Shown: piece by piece, positions 23,843-30,241 of the stretch | Numbering within the stretch: position 1 is the stretch's first letter | Layout: each line of letters starts with the position of its first letter | Assembly: GCF_022346185.1 (NCBI RefSeq) | Contig: NZ_JAKRMS010000018.1 | Coordinates: 1 to 46,855 of the forward strand | Source of the DNA: Cellulomonas sp. ACRRI | Lineage (GTDB): Bacteria; Actinomycetota; Actinomycetes; Actinomycetales; Cellulomonadaceae | Direction of reading: 5' to 3' | Length of the DNA stretch: 46,855 nt | Position numbers and translations under genes: made by a program | The notes under the pieces: model-generated | The model's database searches: none | The model's input: only the letters and a program-made list of their open reading frames with translations | What the model was told of the DNA's origin: nothing

Positions 23843-23895
23843 CACGACAGGACGGCCCGGACCCCGTGCGGGGTCCGGGCCGTCCCGGTGTCGTG
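23843..23895. terminator. Large bidirectional terminator
   Basis: A perfect 16-bp stem with loop GTGC (arms 23850-23865 and 23870-23885) is extended by CACGACA/TGTCGTG (23843-23849, 23889-23895) across a small bulge. It sits between the converging EEP and MerR genes and should stop both transcripts. Confidence 0.85.
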
Positions 23896-23901
23896 GGGGC
23901 G

Positions 23902-24486
23902 TCAGCCTGCGGTGCGCGCCCGCCGCCGCTCCGCGAGCTCGTCGTGCGCGTGGGCGGCGACGCCCTCGTCCTCGGCGCGCTCGGTCGGCAGCTCCGCGAG
24001 TGTGCCCTCGACCTCGCGCCACACCCGGCCGACCGCGATGCCGAACACGCCCTGGCCGCCCTGCACCAGGTCGATGACCTCGTCCGCGGAGGTGCACTCG
24101 TAGACGCTCGCGCCGTCGGACATCAGCGTGATCTGCGCGAGGTCGTCGACGCCGCGCTCGCGCAGGTGGCCGACCGCCGCGCGGATCTGCTGCAGCGAGA
24201 CGCCGGTGTCGAGCAGCCGCTTGACCACCTTGAGCACCAGGATGTCCCGGAACGAGTACAGCCGCTGCGTCCCCGAGCCGGTGGCCGGGCGGACGGACGG
24301 CTCGACCAGGCCGGTGCGGGCCCAGTAGTCGAGCTGGCGGTACGTGATGCCGGCGGCGCGGCACGCGGTCGGGCCGCGGTAGCCGGTCGTGACGTCGAGG
24401 TCCGGGAGCTCGTCGCCGAACAGGAGGCCCTGCGCCCGCTGCGGGACGGCGCCTGCCGCCTCCGCTGTCTGCTCGGTGCCGGTCAC
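23902..24486 (-). CDS. MerR-family regulator (Rv1830-like)
   Basis: The 194-residue protein has a winged HTH of the MerR type with unusual spacing: CRAAGITYRQLDYWARTGLV, PSVRPATGSGTQRLYSFRD and LKVVKRLLDTGVSLQQIR. The C-terminal part (LMSDGASVYECTSADEVIDL, GVFGIAVGRVWREVE) is a conserved actinobacterial domain of unknown ligand. By position beside the bifunctional nuclease and FtsR-like genes it corresponds to M. tuberculosis Rv1830. GTG 24486 is chosen because GGAGG lies five bases upstream; GTG 24498 is possible. A strong promoter and an AGGTT palindrome upstream suggest its own regulation. Confidence 0.88.
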   Translation of the reverse strand: MTGTEQTAEAAGAVPQRAQGLLFGDELPDLDVTTGYRGPTACRAAGITYRQLDYWARTGLVEPSVRPATGSGTQRLYSFRDILVLKVVKRLLDTGVSLQQIRAAVGHLRERGVDDLAQITLMSDGASVYECTSADEVIDLVQGGQGVFGIAVGRVWREVEGTLAELPTERAEDEGVAAHAHDELAERRRARTAG

Positions 24487-24561
24487 GGGGTCCTCCACTC
24501 GTCGCGCCCGCGCGCCGGGGCGGCGTGTCGGGAGATGCAGTGCTGTGCTGTTCTGGGTGCC

Positions 24562-24590
24562 ACGCTAGGGCCGCCGCGGAAGGCGGTCAA
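24562..24590 (-). promoter_or_regulatory. Sigma-70-type promoter of the Rv1830-like merR gene
   Basis: On the minus strand TTGACC (24590-24585) and TAGCGT (24567-24562) are 17 bases apart. Transcription would start near 24555, about 70 bases before the GTG at 24486, so this gene has its own promoter apart from the nuclease gene. Confidence 0.65.
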
Positions 24591-24635
24591 CGACCGCCAC
24601 GCCCACGGCGCTCGGCGTGTCGCACACGGCGTGTC

Positions 24636-25202
24636 TCACCCTCCACCTGAGGTTGAACCTCTGTCCTTCCCCCCGGGCTCGCCGCGCTCGAAGTCGTCCG
24701 GCGAGACGTTGTCCAGGAACTGGCGGAACTGCGCGACCTGCTCGTCCGGGCTGCTGCTCGCGGCGGCCTCGTCGGCCTCCTCCGGGGAGACCGGCGCCGC
24801 CTCGACGCCGACCTCCGCCAGCACGTCCGTCGCGCACAGCACCGGGCAGCCCACGCGCACCGCCAGCGCGATCGCGTCCGAGGCGCGGGCGTCCACCCGG
24901 GTCCGCCGCTCCCCCAGCACCAGCGCCGCGTGGAACACCCCGCCGACCAGCTCGGTGATCTCGACCTGCACCACCCGCACGTCCAGGGAGATCAGCACGT
25001 CCCGGAGCAGGTCGTGCGTCATCGGCCGCGGCGGGACCACCCCCGCCTGGGCGGTGGCGATCGCACCCGCCTCCGTGGGGCCGATCGCGATCGGCACGAT
25101 CAGCTCGCCCACGGGCTCGAGCAGCAGCACGACGAGCTCGTCGTCGCCCGGGTGGCGGCGCACGCCGAGCACCTCGAGCTGGACCAGGTCGTCCTCGTGC
25201 AT
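24636..25202 (-). CDS. Bifunctional nuclease domain protein (DUF151, Rv1829-like)
   Basis: The 188-residue protein has the DUF151 core: VQLEVLGVRRHPGDDELVVLL, LIVPIAIGPTEAGAIATA, THDLLRDVLISLDVRVVQVE and RASDAIALAVRVGCPVLCA. Family members have been reported to have combined DNase and RNase activity in plants, while the bacterial role is unclear. The tail (about residues 140-188) is acidic then Gly/Ser-rich. The ATG at 25202 lies six bases after a TAGCGT box without a ribosome site, so the mRNA is probably leaderless. By neighbours it corresponds to M. tuberculosis Rv1829. Confidence 0.88.
   Translation of the reverse strand: MHEDDLVQLEVLGVRRHPGDDELVVLLLEPVGELIVPIAIGPTEAGAIATAQAGVVPPRPMTHDLLRDVLISLDVRVVQVEITELVGGVFHAALVLGERRTRVDARASDAIALAVRVGCPVLCATDVLAEVGVEAAPVSPEEADEAAASSSPDEQVAQFRQFLDNVSPDDFERGEPGGKDRGSTSGGG
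24645..24661. repeat. Overlapping AGGT palindromes in the nuclease gene end
   Basis: GAGGTT and AACCTC (24649-24661) form a perfect inverted repeat around one G, and ACCTGAGGT (24645-24653) forms a second overlapping one. The site lies 55-75 bases upstream of the merR -35 box and could be bound by a MerR dimer. A second inverted repeat CGTGT/ACACG lies at 24616-24628. Confidence 0.4.
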
Positions 25203-25208
25203 GCGTCC

Positions 25209-25214
25209 ACGCTA
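25209..25214 (-). promoter_or_regulatory. -10 box for a leaderless DUF151 transcript
   Basis: The minus strand reads TAGCGT, with six bases before the ATG at 25202 and no ribosome site in between. Confidence 0.5.
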
Positions 25215-25285
25215 CGTCGCGCGGGCGCACCGTGCACCGGGCGCCACGCGCGGGACCCGCGCCCCCGCGCGGCCCGCCGGCCGCC

Positions 25286-26095
25286 TCAGGGCGCCAGGTC
25301 CGCCACGCCCGCGCGCACCAGCGCGGTGTGCAGGCGGGTGCACAGCTCGCCGACCTCCGCCGCGACGGTGCTCGCCCGGCCGCGCGCCGACGGCGACGAC
25401 TGCCCGCGCCACGGCGCCACGACCGTCTCCACCATGTCGACCTGCCGGTCGGCCGCGCTGCGGAACGCGCGCAGGTGCCGGGCCTCGAGCCCGTGCTCGG
25501 CCAGGGCCGCCGCGGCCTGCACCACGTCCTTCGCCCACGCGTCCAGGTGCCCGGACGCCGACGGGCGCAGCACGCCGGCCTGGACCAGGTCGGCGACGAG
25601 CTGCTCCTCGACCCCGGCCTCCCGGGCCAGCGCGGCGGTGGTGTAGCGCGCGTCGGTCGCCCCCGAGCGCGGCACGCCGTCCTCGGTCACGACGAGCGAG
25701 ACCGGCTCGGACTCCTCGCCGGCGTCCAGCGCGGCCAGCCGCTCGCCGATCACCTTGAGCGGCACGTACCGGTCCCGCTGCTCGCGGAGCACGTACCGCA
25801 GCCGCTCGAGGTCCGCGGGGCTGTACTGCCGGTACCCCGCGGGCGTGCGCACCGGCTCGACCAGGCCCTGCTCCTCGAGGAACCGCAGCTTGGAGTTGGT
25901 CACCGCCGGGAACTCGATCCGCAGCGCCGCGAGCACGTCGGAGATGCGCATGCTCGCCTGCCGCGACAGCCCGCGCGGCCAGGGACCCGGCGCGTCCTCC
26001 CCGGACGGTGCCGCCGCGCCGGGCGCGGGGTGCGCGACGCCGCCGGCGACGTCCGGGCCCGCGTCCGCGCGCCGGGCGGACCGGGCCGCGCTCAC
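25286..26095 (-). CDS. ftsR: MerR-family regulator, FtsR-like (Rv1828-like)
   Basis: The 269-residue protein has a MerR HTH (ISDVLAALRIEFPAVTNSKL, LEEQGLVEPVRTPAGYRQYS) and a C-terminal all-helical region ending LCTRLHTALVRAGVADLAP. This fits FtsR of Corynebacterium glutamicum, an activator of ftsZ, and M. tuberculosis Rv1828. The GTG at 26095 overlaps the garA stop as GTGA and would add a Pro/Ala-rich tail of 48 residues; ATG 25951 (MRISDVLAALR) is the start seen in shorter homologues. It probably controls cell-division genes elsewhere; this is inferred from family. Confidence 0.85.
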   Translation of the reverse strand: MSAARSARRADAGPDVAGGVAHPAPGAAAPSGEDAPGPWPRGLSRQASMRISDVLAALRIEFPAVTNSKLRFLEEQGLVEPVRTPAGYRQYSPADLERLRYVLREQRDRYVPLKVIGERLAALDAGEESEPVSLVVTEDGVPRSGATDARYTTAALAREAGVEEQLVADLVQAGVLRPSASGHLDAWAKDVVQAAAALAEHGLEARHLRAFRSAADRQVDMVETVVAPWRGQSSPSARGRASTVAAEVGELCTRLHTALVRAGVADLAP

Positions 26096-26607
26096 TGCGC
26101 GGGACCGGCGGGCTGGCCGCCCGGCCGCGCGGCGGGGCTGGGGTGGAACGTCATCCGGAACTTGCCGATCTGGACCTCGTCGCCGGCGCGCAGCACCGCG
26201 GAGTCGATCCGCTCCCGGTTCACGTACGTCCCGTTGAGGGAGCCCACGTCGCGCACCACGAAGTCGTCGAGCTCGCGGACGAACTCGGCGTGCTTGCGGG
26301 AGACGGTCACGTCGTCCAGGAAGATGTCCGCGCTCGGGCTGCGACCGGCGACCGTCCGGTCGGCGTCGAGCAGGAACCGGGCGCCGGAGCTCGGGCCGCG
26401 CTGCATCACGAGCAGGGCGGAGGTGCGCGGCAGCGCCTGCACGGCCGCGGCCTGCTCGGCGGTGAGGCCGACGGGACCCGCCGGCTCCGCGTCCAGCGCG
26501 CCCAGCGAGCCGAAGCTGATGGTGGTGTCGGGAGCCGCCGAGATGGGCGCCCCGTCGGGCGCGGCCGGGCGCGGCTCGCCGCCCGGCACCTGCTGCTCGT
26601 CGCTCAT
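26092..26607 (-). CDS. garA: FHA-domain regulator GarA/OdhI
   Basis: The 171-residue protein has an N-terminal phosphorylation motif PDTTISF with Thr28 and Thr29, equivalent to the ETTS motif that PknB and PknG phosphorylate in GarA/OdhI. It also has a C-terminal FHA domain (VAGRSPSADIFLDDVTVSRK, then HAEF and GSLNGTYVNRERID). Unphosphorylated GarA binds and inhibits 2-oxoglutarate dehydrogenase and related enzymes; phosphorylation makes the FHA domain bind its own tail. The ATG at 26607 has GGGAGGG upstream, and a TAGGCT -10 box lies at 26663-26668. The ftsR-like gene overlaps its stop, so the two are co-translated. Confidence 0.93.
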   Translation of the reverse strand: MSDEQQVPGGEPRPAAPDGAPISAAPDTTISFGSLGALDAEPAGPVGLTAEQAAAVQALPRTSALLVMQRGPSSGARFLLDADRTVAGRSPSADIFLDDVTVSRKHAEFVRELDDFVVRDVGSLNGTYVNRERIDSAVLRAGDEVQIGKFRMTFHPSPAARPGGQPAGPAQ

Positions 26608-26662
26608 GACACCCTCCCAGACCTGCTCATCCGCGCCCCCGACCTGCACCGGGGTCCCGGAC

Positions 26663-26668
26663 AGCCTA
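26663..26668 (-). promoter_or_regulatory. Possible -10 box of garA
   Basis: The minus strand reads TAGGCT about 56 bases before the garA ATG. No good -35 box is seen. Confidence 0.4.
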
Positions 26669-26700
26669 TGCGCCCGGAGGACCTGCGCACACCCCGCCGA

Positions 26701-26718
26701 CCGGGTGTCGGCACCCGG
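26701..26718 (-). terminator. Hairpin after the pgsA-DUF881 operon
   Basis: CCGGGTG and CACCCGG form a perfect 7-bp stem with a four-base loop, 12 bases past the DUF881 stop and before the garA promoter. No T-run follows, so the call is tentative. Confidence 0.4.
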
Positions 26719-26729
26719 GCGGGTGGCGC

Positions 26730-27542
26730 TCAGCCGTCGCCGGACGTCTCCGGCTCGGCGTACTGCGGGTCCGGCACGTCGCGGGTGGCCGTGACCTCGA
26801 CGTGGTCCTCGGTCGACACCGTCGCCGTCCCGCCGTCGATCTGCACCTTGGCGACCGCCCCACCCGGGATCGCGAGCGCGGTCGACATGGTGCCGGGCTC
26901 CCCGATCGCGACCCACCGGTACGGCGGCGACACCGGCGCCCCGTCCACCTCGATGCCGTCGTCCGTGCCGAGCACGTAGGACGACGCGGTCAGCCGCTGG
27001 TCGTTGAGCTGGATCGCCTCGGCGCCCGAGTTGCGCAGCTCCTCCAGCAGGTTGAGCAGGGTCAGGGCGGACACCGACCGGGACGGGTCCGACACGGTCA
27101 CCGTGATCCCCGGGCCCTCCGCGGGCAGCCGGCCGGACAGGATGCCCTGCGCGGCCGCGCTGCGGGTCGCCGCCTCGAGCGCCGCCTCGCGGCTGGACCC
27201 GGCGGACTGCAGCTCGGTGCGGGTGCGCTCCAGCTCGGTCACCTGCTCCTGCAGGTCGTCGGCCTGGCGGGTCGTCTGGTCCAGGAGCGACACGAGCTCG
27301 GACTCGCGCATGACCGTCAGGCTCTCGGTGTCCGTCTGCCGCACCTGGACGGCGATCGCGAAGCCGAGCGCGACGCACAGCACGCCGGTCAGGGCCTGGG
27401 CGCGGGTGGCGCGCGGGCGCAGCGCGGGCCCCAGGGCGCGCCAGCCGCGGACCGGACCGGGCGCCGCCGGGGCGGCGGGGCCGGGCGCGGCGGGGCCGGG
27501 CGCCGTCCGGTCCTCGGGGCCGGTGCCGCTCACGTCCGTCAC
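26730..27542 (-). CDS. DUF881 family membrane-anchored protein (Rv1825-like)
   Basis: The 270-residue protein has a Pro/Ala-rich cytoplasmic start, one membrane segment (ALTGVLCVALGFAIAVQV), a coiled coil (LLDQTTRQADDLQEQVTELE) and the DUF881 domain outside the cell: GPGITVTVSDPSR, LNLLEELRNSGAEAIQLNDQ, YRWVAIGEPGTMSTAL. In mycobacteria such genes lie beside pgsA2 and gcvH; a link to cell-wall growth or division has been suggested but the mechanism is unknown. The GTG at 27542 overlaps the sbp stop as GTGA. It is the last gene of the pgsA operon. Confidence 0.88.
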   Translation of the reverse strand: MTDVSGTGPEDRTAPGPAAPGPAAPAAPGPVRGWRALGPALRPRATRAQALTGVLCVALGFAIAVQVRQTDTESLTVMRESELVSLLDQTTRQADDLQEQVTELERTRTELQSAGSSREAALEAATRSAAAQGILSGRLPAEGPGITVTVSDPSRSVSALTLLNLLEELRNSGAEAIQLNDQRLTASSYVLGTDDGIEVDGAPVSPPYRWVAIGEPGTMSTALAIPGGAVAKVQIDGGTATVSTEDHVEVTATRDVPDPQYAEPETSGDG

Positions 27543-27871
27543 GCCTTGAACAGGTGCCGGCGGATCGCGGCCACGTTGGAGAAGATCCGGATGCCGAGCA
27601 CGACCACCACGCCGGTCGACAGCTGGGAGCCGACGCCGAGCTGGTCCCCCAGGAACACGATCAGCGCGGCCACCACGACGTTCGACAGGAACGACACCAG
27701 GAAGACCCGGTCGTCGAACAGGCCGTCGAGCACCGCCCGGAAGCCGCCGAACAGCGCGTCCAGCGCCGCGACCACCGCGATCGGGAGGTAGGGCTGCAGC
27801 GCCGCCGGCACCGTGGGCTCGAGCACCAGGCCCGCCACCACGCCGACGATCAGGCCGATCACCGCGATCAA
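27539..27871 (-). CDS. sbp: Small basic protein Sbp (DUF1290)
   Basis: The 110-residue membrane protein has three or four hydrophobic segments: MIAVIGLIVGVVAGLVL, LPIAVVAALDALFGGFRAVL, VSFLSNVVVAALIVFLGDQL and STGVVVVLGIRIFSNVAAIR. The central AALDALFGG and FRAxL motifs identify the Sbp/DUF1290 family of Gram-positive bacteria, often found near division genes. The start is a TTG at 27871 with GGGGGA upstream, one base after the preceding stop codon. Function is not established. Confidence 0.9.
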   Translation of the reverse strand: MIAVIGLIVGVVAGLVLEPTVPAALQPYLPIAVVAALDALFGGFRAVLDGLFDDRVFLVSFLSNVVVAALIVFLGDQLGVGSQLSTGVVVVLGIRIFSNVAAIRRHLFKA

Positions 27872-27872
27872 C

Positions 27873-28829
27873 TCAGTCCCCCTCGTTCTCGTCCGTGGAC
27901 AGTGTGCCCGACGGCGACGCCGAACCCGTCGCCGGCGGCGGCGCGCCGGGCAGGACCGGCACGCCCTCCGGGAGCCGCGCCGACCGGAGCGTCACCGTGC
28001 CGGCGGCGGGCAGGTGCAGGTCCCGCTGCGACGACACCCGGGTCGGGATGCCGTAGGTGGACTGCAGCACCGCGAGCAGCTGCCCGCCGGACGTGCGCGC
28101 GAGCGCGGTCTGCATGCCCTGCGGGTCGCCGATCGCCTCGACCGTGTACGGCCCGACCAGCGGCACGACGTCCACCAGGATCGCGTCCCCGGCGGTGCGG
28201 ATGGCCGTGGTCGGCCCGAGCCGCTCGCCGTTGACGGCGATCGCCTCGGCGCCCGAGGCCCACAGCCCGTTGACCACGAGCTGCAGGTCCGAGTCGCGGA
28301 CCCGGCCGTTCGGGTCGTCGTCGTCCGTGCCGGCGTCCTGCAGGGTGATCCGCAGGCCGTCGCCGGTCACCGCCGTCGTCCCGGACGCCACCGAGTCGAC
28401 CGCGAGCTGGTCGAGCAGCGGCGCGTCGACCCCGGACAGCGCCTGCTCCTGCAGCACCGCGATCTCGTCGGACAGCGCCCCGCTGCGCTCCCGCAGCCGG
28501 TCGACCTCGGCGCTCCGCTCGGTGATCTGCCCGGCCAGCACCTCGCGCGCGGCGATCGCCGACGGCTGCGGGGCGCGCAGCGCGAGCACCGACCACGTGG
28601 TGGCCGCCCCGAGGGCCACCGCCAGGGCGGCCACCGCCGCGGTGCCGAACCCGCCCCGGCGCCGCGTCCGGCCGGCGGCGGCGCGGCGCTCGGCGGCCTC
28701 GCGGTACTCGGGGTCGAGCGGGTGCTGGGTCACCTCGGTCAGCAGCGACATCGAGGCGTCCGGACGGCGCCGCACCGGGCTCCCCGCGGGGCCTCGGCCG
28801 GGTCGGTCCCCCGCGCGGGGATCCGTCAC
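27873..28829 (-). CDS. DUF881 family membrane-anchored protein (Rv1823-like)
   Basis: The 318-residue protein has a basic cytoplasmic part, one membrane segment (VAALAVALGAATTWSVLAL), a coiled coil (ITERSAEVDRLRERSGALS) and a DUF881 domain (GDGLRITLQDAG, DLQLVVNGLWASGAEAIAVN, VGPYTVEAIGDPQGMQTAL). The C-terminal 30 residues are Pro/Ser-rich. It is a paralogue of the DUF881 protein two genes downstream, with Sbp between them; this order is conserved in actinobacteria. The GTG at 28829 overlaps the pgsA stop as GTGA. Confidence 0.88.
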   Translation of the reverse strand: MTDPRAGDRPGRGPAGSPVRRRPDASMSLLTEVTQHPLDPEYREAAERRAAAGRTRRRGGFGTAAVAALAVALGAATTWSVLALRAPQPSAIAAREVLAGQITERSAEVDRLRERSGALSDEIAVLQEQALSGVDAPLLDQLAVDSVASGTTAVTGDGLRITLQDAGTDDDDPNGRVRDSDLQLVVNGLWASGAEAIAVNGERLGPTTAIRTAGDAILVDVVPLVGPYTVEAIGDPQGMQTALARTSGGQLLAVLQSTYGIPTRVSSQRDLHLPAAGTVTLRSARLPEGVPVLPGAPPPATGSASPSGTLSTDENEGD

Positions 28830-29437
28830 GCGGCCACCGTGCGGGGCTCACCCGCGTCCGCGCCGCCGCGCCGCCCGACGAGCACCCACGCCTGGCGCAC
28901 GTACAGCACGCCGGCGAACCAGTACAGGGCGACACCCCACCACGCGCACGCCCAGCCGAGCACCGAGGCCAGGTCGCCGACGATGCCGCCCCAGTGCGCG
29001 AGCAGCAGCAGCGGGAACGCGTACAGCAGCGCGAACGTCCCGGCCTTGCCGGCCAGGTGCACCTGCAGCGGGCCGTAGCCGTGCCGCGCCAGGACGACGA
29101 GCATCACGAGGAGCATCGCCTCGCGGGCGAGCAGCACGACGACGAGCCACCACGGGACGACGCCGCGGGCCGCGAGCCCGAGCAGCGTCACGAGGATGAA
29201 CAGCCGGTCCGCCGCGGGGTCGAGCACCTGCCCGAGCCGCGACACCTGCCCGAGGCGGCGCGCGAGCACCCCGTCGAGCCAGTCGCTGGCGCCGGACACC
29301 GCGAGGACCCCGAGGGCCCAGCCGTCGTGCCCCGCCGCGATCAGCACCGCGAACACCGGCACCATCAGCAGCCGCACGAGGCTGATCACGTTCGGCACGG
29401 TGAGGACGCGGTCGCTCACCACGTCCCGCTCTGCCAC
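28826..29437 (-). CDS. pgsA: CDP-alcohol phosphatidyltransferase
   Basis: The 203-residue membrane enzyme has the family signature D-x2-DG-x2-AR-x8-G-x3-D-x3-D, read as SDWLDGVLARRLGQVSRLGQ followed by VLDPAADR, with all four Asp residues. Several hydrophobic helices follow. It transfers a phosphatidyl group from CDP-diacylglycerol to a small alcohol, most likely glycerol 3-phosphate (PgsA) or inositol phosphate; the sequence does not decide. GTG 29437 is chosen because GGGAG precedes it and a TAGGAT box at 29474-29479 would start the mRNA only shortly upstream; GTG 29473 is the longer option. Confidence 0.87.
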   Translation of the reverse strand: MAERDVVSDRVLTVPNVISLVRLLMVPVFAVLIAAGHDGWALGVLAVSGASDWLDGVLARRLGQVSRLGQVLDPAADRLFILVTLLGLAARGVVPWWLVVVLLAREAMLLVMLVVLARHGYGPLQVHLAGKAGTFALLYAFPLLLLAHWGGIVGDLASVLGWACAWWGVALYWFAGVLYVRQAWVLVGRRGGADAGEPRTVAA

Positions 29438-29473
29438 AGCTCTCCCGCCTCGCACACCCGATCGACCGGCCAC

Positions 29474-29479
29474 ATCCTA
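29474..29479 (-). promoter_or_regulatory. Possible -10 box of the pgsA operon
   Basis: The minus strand reads TAGGAT. A start about seven bases downstream would exclude the GTG at 29473 and supports the GTG at 29437 as the pgsA start. Confidence 0.4.
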
Positions 29480-29569
29480 CGCAGGTGGGGACCGCTGCCC
29501 GGGTCACCGCGCGCGCCCGGCCGCGTCGGGTCCCGCGCGGCGGCGGTCCGGCCGTGGTTCGCTGACGGC

Positions 29570-29986
29570 ATGGCCCACGTGAACGACCCCGCCGTGATCG
29601 ACCGCCTGCTCCGCACGCCCGGCACCTGGGCCGTCGTCGGCCTGTCCACCAACCGGGCGCGCGCGGCGTACGGCGTCGCCGCCTACCTGCGGGACCTCGG
29701 GCAGACGGTCGTGCCGGTGCACCCCCGGGCCGAGACGGTGCACGGGGCGGCCGGCGTGCGGACCCTGGCGGAGGTCGCCGGGCCGGTCGACGTCGTCGAC
29801 GTGTTCGTGAACTCGACCCTCGCCGGCGGCGTCGTCGACCAGGCGATCGCGATCGGGGCGCGGGCGGTGTGGCTGCAGCTCGGGGTGGTCGACGAGGCGG
29901 CCGCGGAGCGCGCGGCGGCCGCGGGGCTCGACGTCGTGATGGACACCTGCCCCGCGATCGAGGGGCCGCGGCTCGGGCTGGGGTGA
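29570..29986 (+). CDS. CoA-binding domain protein (YccU-like)
   Basis: The 138-residue protein is a single Rossmann-type CoA-binding domain: WAVVGLSTNRARAAYGVAAY, VVPVHPRAETVHGAAGVRTL, VDVVDVFVNSTLAGGVVDQA, AVWLQLGVVDEAA and VVMDTCPAIEGPRLG. The Gly-Leu-Ser near the start and the terminal DxCPxIE are typical of the YccU family. The ligand is probably CoA or an acyl-CoA; the process is unknown. The ATG at 29570 has no strong ribosome site. It is divergent from pgsA and separate from the helicase gene. Confidence 0.88.
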   Translation: MAHVNDPAVIDRLLRTPGTWAVVGLSTNRARAAYGVAAYLRDLGQTVVPVHPRAETVHGAAGVRTLAEVAGPVDVVDVFVNSTLAGGVVDQAIAIGARAVWLQLGVVDEAAAERAAAAGLDVVMDTCPAIEGPRLGLG

Positions 29987-30064
29987 GCCGGCCCGGCCCG
30001 AGCCGCCGGGGCCGTGTGCCGGAGGTCACCGCACCCCGTCCGCCCGGCCGGGCGCGGTCGACGG

Positions 30065-30070
30065 TAGACT
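30065..30070 (+). promoter_or_regulatory. Possible -10 box of the DEAD-box helicase gene
   Basis: TAGACT would start transcription near 30077 and so create a leader of about 165 bases. No clear -35 box is seen. Confidence 0.4.
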
Positions 30071-30076
30071 GGTGCC

Positions 30077-30241
30077 ACTCGGAGTCAGTCGCAGTGTCCC
30101 GTGATGTGCGTGCCGAGGCCCCACCCCTGTTCCTGACGTGGCGGCCTCGTGATGTGTGGGTGTGGGAGTGCGACCGCGTGGCCGACCGGAACCCGGGCGG
30201 CCCACAGCTCCCCCCAGCGACACGAAACGGTGCTGTCCTCC
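30077..30241 (+). promoter_or_regulatory. Long structured 5' leader of the helicase gene
   Basis: The predicted leader has a 7-bp stem CGAGGCC (30114-30120)/GGCCTCG (30143-30149) with a 22-base loop, and two copies of GTGATGTG (30101-30108, 30149-30156) on either side of it. Long leaders that fold and control the mRNA are known for deaD/csdA-type helicase genes in other bacteria. No known riboswitch class was recognised. Confidence 0.4.

Noticed and set aside
29987-30240. tRNA or other stable RNA gene in the helicase upstream gap
   Set aside because: No cloverleaf, T-loop or anticodon arm could be drawn; only a simple stem and short direct repeats are present.
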